From Marinilabiliales bacterium (lineage in GTDB: Bacteria > Bacteroidota > Bacteroidia > Bacteroidales > UBA12077), in the NCBI GenBank assembly GCA_002869305.1, contig PKTC01000235.1:1-6847 (forward strand): a stretch of 6,847 bases of DNA, in the 5' to 3' direction. The notes under the pieces are model-generated. The model ran no database searches. It was given only the letters and a program-made list of their open reading frames with translations, and was not told the origin of the DNA. Within the stretch, counting starts at the first letter, position 1. The number at the start of each line of letters is the position of its first letter. This document shows, piece by piece, positions 1 through 5,101 of the stretch. The position numbers and the translations under genes were made by a program.

Positions 1-2706
1 GGTTTACCTGATGTTGATTTAGCCTACGATACCATATTTTCATCCCAGGCAGACACGCTCACTTTGGATGCAGGAGCTGGATTTGATACTTATGCATGGA
101 ATTCGGGAAGTTCCATACGAACTGAAACACCAACAAATAGTTCATATTATTACAAAGTTACAGTTACTGATGTGAATGGATGTGGAAGTGATAAGGATTC
201 TACATACATCGAAACACATGATTTGGGAATTAGTAATGTTACTTCACCCGTTAATATATGTGAAGATTTAGCTTCAGCAACAACACCTATAAATGTTGAA
301 GTAACAAATTATAGTGATAGTGTCTATTCTAGTGCCAGTTTAAAACTGTTCTATGAATTTGATGGAGGAACACCAGTAGAAATAAATACAACACTAACAG
401 TTAGCGCTTCAGGTTCTGCAGCTTTAAATGGAGTTAGTAATATTGATGTAACTGAAGTTGGAGAACACACCTTAAAGATTTATACTTCATCAGATATAGA
501 TGCAAATCACAGTAATGATACTTTAGAATATGTTTTTGAAACATGGCCTTTACCAAATGTTGATTTAGCATACGATACCATCTTTACAACAAAACCTGAT
601 ACTGTTTTGCTAATAGCTCAGCCCGGTTATGATACTTATGCATGGAGTGATGGCATAACAAATAACGATACACTTGAAGTTAGTAAATTTACATCTGAAA
701 ATTACATCGTAACAGTTACAGATGTGCATGCTTGTGGAGAAGCCAAAGATTCAACCCAAATTATTACCTATAATTTAGGCATTACTTCTCTAATTGCACC
801 TGGAAACAAATGTGATCATACCAGTACTGAAACGGTTAAAATCTCTGTAAAAAATTATGGGGCGGATAAAATTCTAAGCGGTACTACTATACCTATTAGT
901 TACGAGCTTAATGGTGGGAGTGCGGTAAATGAAAACTATGTTCTTACTGAGGATTTAAATTCTCTAGATTCGCGCACAATCTCTTTTTCAACAAAGGTGG
1001 ATCTTTCAATAGTAGATGTATACAAGTTTAAAACATACATTGGATATAAATTAGATGTTTATCAAAAAAATGATACTCTTATTGATGCAATAAGAACCTA
1101 TGGGTATCCTTCTATTGATCTTGGTGAAGATATTTATACTACCCAACCTGATACTTTATTTATTGTAGCAGATCCAGGTTATAACAATTATCTCTGGGAT
1201 GATGGTACCAATAATGATTCTCTTGAGGTTAACTATTTAGCATCAAGATCATATGCTGTAACTGTATACGACATAAATGGATGTACAGCTAATGATAACA
1301 TTAATGTCTATACCTACGATATTGCAGCATCTGAAATTGTATCTCCTGTTAGCCAATGTATACTAAGTGGTACTGAAACAGTAAGTTTCGATGTTATTAA
1401 TAATAGCTTAGATACTTTACTGTCAGGTGATGCTATTAATGTAAGTTATGTGCTAAATTCAGGAGCAGCTGTGAATGAATCGTTTAACCTAGCAGTAGAC
1501 TCATTAAAACCCGGAGAAACGGTTAATTATACATTTGCACAAACTGCTGACTTATCCAATAACCAGTTGCATGTTTTTGAATTATATGCTGAACGTGCTA
1601 GCAATGATGCAGAAACAAACGATGCCATAACCAGAAATATTGATTATCAAGCTCCAATTTTTGATTTGGGTAGTCCAGTTAATACAGGATTGACACAATA
1701 TACGATTGATGCAGGCTCAGGATATACGGATTACTTATGGTTTGATGGCTCAGATCAACAAACCTATATTGTAGATATTAATGATCAAAATCCAAATAAT
1801 TACTATGCTGTTACCGTCACAAATTCGGATGGTTGTAGTGCAAGTGACTCCTTAGAAGTTACATTTACAACTGTACCTGATCTTGAATTAACGAATATGA
1901 CCACTCCTGTTTCTCAATGTTGGGAAAGTGGAGAAACATATCCGGTGCATATTGTAATTACGAATTCAGGAGTAGTTAATTTGAATCCTGGAGAAAGTTT
2001 TACAGTGGGATATAAATTAGATAATAATACTCCTGTAACGGAAACATTTAATCTTTCAGCAGCAATGGATGCCAACGATACACGTGAACATACATTTGCC
2101 ACTGAAGTAGGATTTGATGAGGCAAAAGTATTTGAGCTCACTACATTTGTTAAATTAGCAGATGATGCTACCGCTAGCAACGATTCACTAAAAACAGATG
2201 TTGATATTTCTGCTCCTGAAGTAATTCTTGGATCTGAGGATACCATTTATTTTACGAATCAAGTTGAATTAGAACCTGATGAAACATATCTTACTTATTT
2301 ATGGAGTACAGGTTCAACTACCTCAGCAATTACTGTAACCGAGACAGGTACGTATTCGGTAACCATTACAGACGAGTTTGGTTGTTCTGGAGAAGGTAGT
2401 ATTTATTGTGAGAAATTTACTGGTGTTGATGGAATTGATAACCTTATTCAAGGTAAGGGATTCGAAATTAAGTTTTATCCAAATCCTGTATCTGATAAGC
2501 TATTAATTGAATTTAAACATAGAAACCCAACAGATATTGTTGTTGAGATTCTTAGTTCGAACGGACAGGTTATTTTTAATGATAAATTAAGTAAAGTGGA
2601 AGAAAGAATCGAACGTATAGATGTAGATTCTTATGCCAATGGAATATATTACTTAAGGCTGAAAATTGAAGACAATTATTTCATAAGAAAGATCATTATT
2701 CAGTAA
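1..2706 (+). CDS. Large modular T9SS-secreted surface protein (PKD/Ig-like + CARDB-like modules), 5' end missing
   Basis: The reading frame is open from base 1 to the TAA at 2704-2706, so this is the last 901 residues of a longer protein; the TTG at 64 is not a credible start because the frame and the repeat pattern continue upstream of it. The chain is a series of about 182-187-residue modules starting at residues 3, 185, 370, 552 and 739. Each module begins with a PKD/Ig-like half (pattern D-T-L...G-Y-x-x-Y-x-W...Y-x-V-T-V-T-D-x-x-G-C). The first four continue into a CARDB-like half (pattern I-x-S-P-x-x-x-C...V-x-N...Y-x-L-N-x-G...N-D-T-L). The fifth has only the first half and leads into a C-terminal T9SS type A sorting domain (residues about 821-901). 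By family knowledge such proteins cross the outer membrane through the type IX system and are released or anchored on the surface. Adhesion or a structural role is inferred; no catalytic domain is visible in this part. Confidence 0.9.
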   Translation, partial: GLPDVDLAYDTIFSSQADTLTLDAGAGFDTYAWNSGSSIRTETPTNSSYYYKVTVTDVNGCGSDKDSTYIETHDLGISNVTSPVNICEDLASATTPINVEVTNYSDSVYSSASLKLFYEFDGGTPVEINTTLTVSASGSAALNGVSNIDVTEVGEHTLKIYTSSDIDANHSNDTLEYVFETWPLPNVDLAYDTIFTTKPDTVLLIAQPGYDTYAWSDGITNNDTLEVSKFTSENYIVTVTDVHACGEAKDSTQIITYNLGITSLIAPGNKCDHTSTETVKISVKNYGADKILSGTTIPISYELNGGSAVNENYVLTEDLNSLDSRTISFSTKVDLSIVDVYKFKTYIGYKLDVYQKNDTLIDAIRTYGYPSIDLGEDIYTTQPDTLFIVADPGYNNYLWDDGTNNDSLEVNYLASRSYAVTVYDINGCTANDNINVYTYDIAASEIVSPVSQCILSGTETVSFDVINNSLDTLLSGDAINVSYVLNSGAAVNESFNLAVDSLKPGETVNYTFAQTADLSNNQLHVFELYAERASNDAETNDAITRNIDYQAPIFDLGSPVNTGLTQYTIDAGSGYTDYLWFDGSDQQTYIVDINDQNPNNYYAVTVTNSDGCSASDSLEVTFTTVPDLELTNMTTPVSQCWESGETYPVHIVITNSGVVNLNPGESFTVGYKLDNNTPVTETFNLSAAMDANDTREHTFATEVGFDEAKVFELTTFVKLADDATASNDSLKTDVDISAPEVILGSEDTIYFTNQVELEPDETYLTYLWSTGSTTSAITVTETGTYSVTITDEFGCSGEGSIYCEKFTGVDGIDNLIQGKGFEIKFYPNPVSDKLLIEFKHRNPTDIVVEILSSNGQVIFNDKLSKVEERIERIDVDSYANGIYYLRLKIEDNYFIRKIIIQ
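7..2409 (+). repeat. Tandem protein modules of about 546-561 nt (4 full, 1 half)
   Basis: Equivalent prolines that open each module are encoded at 7, 553, 1108, 1654 and 2215, giving periods of 546, 555, 546 and 561 nt. The PKD/Ig-like halves run from these points to the G-C codons at 181, 733, 1282, 1834 and 2383. The CARDB-like halves start near 223, 775, 1321 and 1882. Modules 1 and 2 are still close at DNA level: 13-35 and 559-581 differ at one base, and the 16-mer GATACTTATGCATGGA occurs at 85-100 and again at 631-646. Later modules are diverged in DNA but keep the protein pattern. The array probably continues to the left of the window. Confidence 0.85.
2461..2703 (+). other. T9SS type A C-terminal sorting domain (Por secretion tail)
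   Basis: The last 81 residues of the modular protein carry the hallmarks of the type A sorting signal: F-Y-P-N-P-V-S-D near the start, a central I-L-S-S-N-G-Q-V strand, then Y-A-N-G-I-Y-Y-L-R and a final F-I-R-K-I-I-I strand. In known T9SS cargo this domain is recognised at the outer membrane and removed during export and anchoring. It is set off from the last PKD/Ig-like half by a short linker. The secretion machinery itself is not encoded in this window. Confidence 0.93.
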
Positions 2707-2719
2707 TTAACGAAACAGC

Positions 2720-2754
2720 AAAAAGCCGACAATTAATATAATTGTCGGCTTTTT
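2720..2754. terminator. Bidirectional intrinsic terminator between convergent genes
   Basis: Perfect 15-bp stem, AAAAAGCCGACAATT (2720-2734) with AATTGTCGGCTTTTT (2740-2754), around a 5-nt loop. The G/C-rich core GCCGAC is flanked by A's on the left and T's on the right, so a T-tract follows the stem on either strand. It begins 14 nt after the stop of the modular protein and lies just beyond the stop of the nitroreductase gene (2758) on the other strand, so it can serve both. Confidence 0.9.
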
Positions 2755-2757
2755 GTT

Positions 2758-3324
2758 TTATGAGATGATAATGTCATCTAAACTTCTTTTAGGAACATGA
2801 TGAACCTGGTTTTTGTCCCGGTAATATTTAATATCATCATCCTTTACTTCTTCAATAACAACTTCCTCTTTGGGTTTGCCTATTGCTAGTACTAGTAGAA
2901 TCTCAAGATAATCGTCCAGTTGCAAAAGTTCTTTCAGCTTAACTCTTTGTATCGAAGCAAAGATACATCCACCCAGATTTTTTTCAACTGCACCAAGCAG
3001 CATACTTTGAGAAGCAATTCCATGATCACAAAAGTAATTTTTGGTTAATCGTGTATCTCCCAGAATTACGATGTATCCAGCGGGCTTCTCGCCTTCACCG
3101 GGACCATGCCAATCTTTTAGATATCCTGCCCAGGCAAGGGTTGAAAAAATTTTTTCGTTTGTATCATTATCTGCAGATAAAAAATATTTTAAGGCTTGTA
3201 GATTTCTTCCCGAGGCAGATAATCGAGCCAGATCAACCAATTCTTTTAAATCATCCATTGTGATTTTAAAGTCCTGATAGAATCTTCTGTAACTGCGGTT
3301 TTTAATTATTAATTCTTTTAACAT
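2758..3324 (-). CDS. Nitroreductase family protein (FMN-dependent oxidoreductase)
   Basis: 188 residues, a usual size for the compact nitroreductase fold. Visible family features are the N-terminal R-S-Y-R-R-F motif (residues 10-15), which binds the FMN phosphate in this family; S-A-S-G-R-N-L-Q (36-43) in the place of the usual P-S-x-x-N-x-Q; G-E-K-P-A-G-Y-I-V (78-86); D-H-G-I-A-S-Q-S-M-L-L (100-110); L-G-G-C (117-120); and I-G-K-P (148-151). The end, H-V-P-K-R-S-L-D-D-I, is common in a Bacteroidota/Firmicutes subgroup. Members are cytoplasmic flavoenzymes that use NAD(P)H to reduce nitro compounds, quinones or other oxidants; the physiological substrate cannot be read from sequence. The ATG at 3322-3324 places the FMN motif right after a short helix, as expected. 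It lies downstream of rubrerythrin on the same strand, but a terminator separates them. Confidence 0.9.
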   Translation of the reverse strand: MLKELIIKNRSYRRFYQDFKITMDDLKELVDLARLSASGRNLQALKYFLSADNDTNEKIFSTLAWAGYLKDWHGPGEGEKPAGYIVILGDTRLTKNYFCDHGIASQSMLLGAVEKNLGGCIFASIQRVKLKELLQLDDYLEILLVLAIGKPKEEVVIEEVKDDDIKYYRDKNQVHHVPKRSLDDIIIS

Positions 3325-3353
3325 AATTCAGATATTTTTTTTTGAAAAGATAT

Positions 3354-3383
3354 AAAAAAAGATGGTCAATAGAATTGACCATC
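3354..3383 (-). terminator. Intrinsic terminator of rubrerythrin
   Basis: Perfect 10-bp stem GATGGTCAAT (3361-3370) with ATTGACCATC (3374-3383) and a 3-nt loop. Read on the minus strand it is followed directly by seven T's (3360-3354). It starts 26 nt after the rubrerythrin stop codon. There is no T-tract on the plus-strand side, so it acts only on minus-strand transcripts. Confidence 0.85.
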
Positions 3384-3409
3384 CTCAATAAATATAAAAT
3401 ATGTTTTTT

Positions 3410-3985
3410 TTAATAATTTGTTTGTTCAATTTCAAAAAATGCCTCCGGATGTCCACACACAGGACAATTTTTCAAAGCTTTTTTACTTTCATGCACATGG
3501 CCACATTTGCGACATACCCAACGAACTTTTTCTTCGCGCTCAAATACTTTACTTTCCTCAATATTTGAAAGAAGTTTACGATATCTAGCTTCATGCTCAG
3601 CTTCAACCTTAGCAATTAGTTTGTAAGCAGTGGCTATTTTTTTAAATCCTTCTTCTTCAGCTATTCTAGCAAATTCAGGATAAAGCTCTGTCCACTCTTC
3701 ATTTTCACCTTCAGCGGCTGCCTTAAGATTTTCTGCAGTAGTTCCAATTACGCCCGCAGGATAAATTGCTGTAATTTCAACAGGTCCTCCTTCCAAAAAT
3801 TTAAAGAAAACTTTAGCATGAGATTGTTCTTGCATTGCTGTTTCCTGGAAAAACGCTGCAATTTGCTCATAACCTTCTTTCTTAGCTACCTTTGCAAAAA
3901 ATTCGTATCGATTTTTTGCTTGTGATTCTCCGGCAAATGATTTTAATAAATTTTGCTCTGTACGTGTTCCTTTTATTGAACTCAT
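3410..3985 (-). CDS. rbr: Rubrerythrin (diiron peroxide reductase)
   Basis: 191 residues, the length of classical rubrerythrin. Residues 1-145 form the ferritin-like four-helix domain with the expected diiron ligands: E20 in G-E-S-Q-A-K-N-R-Y, E53 and H56 in Q-E-Q-S-H, E94 and E97 in G-E-N-E-E, and E128 and H131 in E-A-E-H. Residues 155-187 form a rubredoxin-like Fe(SCys)4 domain with C158-x-x-C161 and C174-x-x-C177. The protein is complete with no missing ligand. By family knowledge it is a cytoplasmic enzyme that reduces hydrogen peroxide to water with electrons from NAD(P)H via rubredoxin or a reductase, protecting anaerobes from oxidative stress. The start ATG (3983-3985) gives the standard N-terminus. 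It has its own terminator at 3354-3383, and palindromes upstream of it suggest regulated expression. Confidence 0.97.
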   Translation of the reverse strand: MSSIKGTRTEQNLLKSFAGESQAKNRYEFFAKVAKKEGYEQIAAFFQETAMQEQSHAKVFFKFLEGGPVEITAIYPAGVIGTTAENLKAAAEGENEEWTELYPEFARIAEEEGFKKIATAYKLIAKVEAEHEARYRKLLSNIEESKVFEREEKVRWVCRKCGHVHESKKALKNCPVCGHPEAFFEIEQTNY

Positions 3986-4038
3986 ATTATTTTTTGTTTA
4001 ATTGTTTTATAAATCAGATTCTGGACTCGAAGATAAAA

Positions 4039-4058
4039 ATTATTTTTTCAAAAATAAT
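4039..4058. promoter_or_regulatory. A/T-rich palindrome overlapping the candidate rubrerythrin -7 element
   Basis: ATTATTTTT (4039-4047) and AAAAATAAT (4050-4058) are perfect 9-bp arms around a 2-nt centre, TC. The candidate -7 element lies inside it. It could be a repressor site for an A/T-preferring regulator such as a Fur/PerR-type protein, but it does not match the standard PerR box closely and may be an effect of base composition. Confidence 0.3.
4049..4056 (-). promoter_or_regulatory. Candidate -7 promoter element for rubrerythrin
   Basis: On the minus strand this reads TATTTTTG, a full match to the Bacteroidota -7 consensus TAnnTTTG, and would place the transcript start near 4042 with a leader of about 57 nt. 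No clear -33 TTTG is found at the usual spacing: GTTG-like sequences lie too near (about 11 nt) or too far (about 26 nt). In A/T-rich DNA such a match can arise by chance. Confidence 0.35.
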
Positions 4059-4073
4059 ATTAAATATCAACTA

Positions 4074-4097
4074 AAGTATTTACAACTGTAAATAGTT
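4074..4097. promoter_or_regulatory. Operator-like palindrome with TACAnnTGTA core
   Basis: TATTTACA-AC-TGTAAATA (4077-4094) is a perfect palindrome with 8-bp arms and a 2-nt centre; two more pairs match after one G-G mismatch (4074-4097). The core TACAnnTGTA is the known recognition core of BlaI/MecI/CopY-family repressors. It sits about 20 nt upstream of the candidate rubrerythrin -7 element, in the -33 region. Regulation by a BlaI/CopY-like protein is inferred; no such regulator is encoded in the window. Confidence 0.45.
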
Positions 4098-4296
4098 AAT
4101 TCTTCAATTTATCTTTCAGATAAAAAATTACGTTAACGATCATTTCCCAAAGAGAACCGGTAAAAAATGAAAAGAATACGATCAATAATTCATGTTTTTT
4201 ACTGTGTTTATTAAAATTACATTTACACTCTTCTTAAACACTAGAGGATTTAATAATAATTCTTTAATTCATTCAAATAAAATTAACGCTTACATT

Positions 4297-5055
4297 ATGA
4301 AAAATATTTTTCTAAAACTTTTCCCCAAAAAGACGTTGAAGTTTATACTTCTTTTTGGAGTTATCTGTATTTTGTTTATGGATAATTCAAACGCCCAAAG
4401 TACTAATGATTCAAACGCTCTGAGCATATATTACGGAGGTCGATTTGGAACAACCATAAGTCAGTTTACAAATCAACAACCACATACTAGTAGTATACAA
4501 GGTATTGTTGGCGGAGCATTTATAGGATATGCATTTAATGATAAAATGGCAGTACAGCTTGAAATTAATTACCTGGAAGAAGGGGGACAGCTTCTAAAAA
4601 TTGAAACCGAAGCTGATTTAGGATACGATACCTGGTATATGACTAAAGTTGATAATCAAAAATTAATACTTCATAATATTGATGTTCCATTAATGTTTAG
4701 ATATTCTATTCCATTAGGATCTGCAAAATTATTTGCATTAATAGGTGCAGATTTAGGTGTTAATATTTATTCAGGAATTAGTCATGAAACAACTGTTTAT
4801 GCTGACGACGGAAATATTCTTACCTACAGTGGTAACGAGGATGTTACAAGTAAAATAGAAAGATATAATGTTGGAGCTACTGCAGGAATAGGTTTTGAAA
4901 TTCCAGTTTTTACGAGCAACTATATCTTAATTGATGTAAGATACAGATATGGAGTTATGCCTTCGTATGTTGGATACAGCTATAGGGGTATTCCACAGGT
5001 TACAGGCGACCTAAGCAATAATACCATGTATTTTACAATTGGATTTGGTTTTTAA
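4297..5055 (+). CDS. Outer-membrane beta-barrel protein, PorT-like / porin family
   Basis: 252 residues from the ATG at 4297. The frame extends upstream to an ATG at 4192, but the later start gives a proper signal peptide: M-K-N, several lysines, a hydrophobic stretch at about 16-28 and a likely cleavage after S-N-A (residue 33), so I prefer it. The mature part alternates short amphipathic strands with glycine/aromatic turns: Y-Y-G-G-R-F-G-T near the start, then G-G-A-F-I-G-Y, Q-L-E-I-N-Y-L-E-E-G-G, I-D-V-P-L-M-F-R-Y, G-A-D-L-G-V-N, G-A-T-A-G-I-G-F-E, and a final T-I-G-F-G-F ending in phenylalanine, as outer-membrane barrels do. This is the pattern of the Bacteroidota PorT-like barrel family. 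Its partner is probably the lipoprotein gene starting 46 nt downstream; no terminator is seen between them. No transported substrate can be inferred. Confidence 0.85.
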   Translation: MKNIFLKLFPKKTLKFILLFGVICILFMDNSNAQSTNDSNALSIYYGGRFGTTISQFTNQQPHTSSIQGIVGGAFIGYAFNDKMAVQLEINYLEEGGQLLKIETEADLGYDTWYMTKVDNQKLILHNIDVPLMFRYSIPLGSAKLFALIGADLGVNIYSGISHETTVYADDGNILTYSGNEDVTSKIERYNVGATAGIGFEIPVFTSNYILIDVRYRYGVMPSYVGYSYRGIPQVTGDLSNNTMYFTIGFGF

Positions 5056-5101
5056 AAAAATAAATAAAAAATAAATGTTTAATCTAAATTAATTTAATGT
5101 T

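Larger units (their letters stand above)
3986..4296. other. Divergent intergenic region with several palindromes; no gene seen
   Basis: About 311 nt between the starts of rubrerythrin (minus) and the beta-barrel gene (plus). It is very A/T-rich, and I see no tRNA, ncRNA or convincing small gene. Dyads present are 4039-4058, 4074-4097, a 7-bp hairpin TTTATCT-TTC-AGATAAA at 4108-4124 with no T-tract on either strand, and the 8-bp palindrome CGTTAACG at 4131-4138. On the plus strand TACATTTA (4218-4225) is a 7/8 match to the Bacteroidota -7 consensus TAnnTTTG, but the only T-rich candidate for the -33 element is the weak run at 4195-4200, so a promoter for the barrel gene there is only a guess. 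Confidence 0.6.

Noticed and set aside
64..66. TTG as the start of the modular protein
   Set aside because: The frame is open to base 1 and the module homology begins at base 7, so the real start lies outside the window.
1914..2246. 110-codon open frame on the minus strand inside the modular protein
   Set aside because: Antisense shadow of a well-supported coding region; serine/valine-rich low-complexity product with no domain and no start context.
1..2706. CRISPR array or insertion sequence as the source of the repeats
   Set aside because: The periodicity is 546-561 nt, lies within one continuous reading frame and follows protein domains; there are no short direct repeats with spacers, terminal inverted repeats or transposase.
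3041..3277. Open frames on the plus strand opposite the nitroreductase gene
   Set aside because: The overlapped minus-strand gene has clear family motifs; these frames show none and begin inside it.
3892..4074. 60-codon plus-strand frame spanning the rubrerythrin start and promoter region
   Set aside because: The product is rich in F, I, L and N from A/T-rich DNA and overlaps a certain gene in antisense. A small membrane peptide cannot be excluded but nothing supports it.
4108..4124. 7-bp hairpin in the intergenic region as a terminator
   Set aside because: There is no T-tract after the stem on either strand and no gene ends near it.
4192..4296. Upstream ATG giving 35 extra residues to the beta-barrel protein
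   Set aside because: The extension would put a non-signal-like stretch in front of a good signal peptide that starts at 4297; the stretch is more likely leader DNA.
5085..5096. TAAATTAATTTA palindrome before the lipoprotein start
   Set aside because: Made only of A and T in a very A/T-rich gap; likely chance, and too weak for a terminator.
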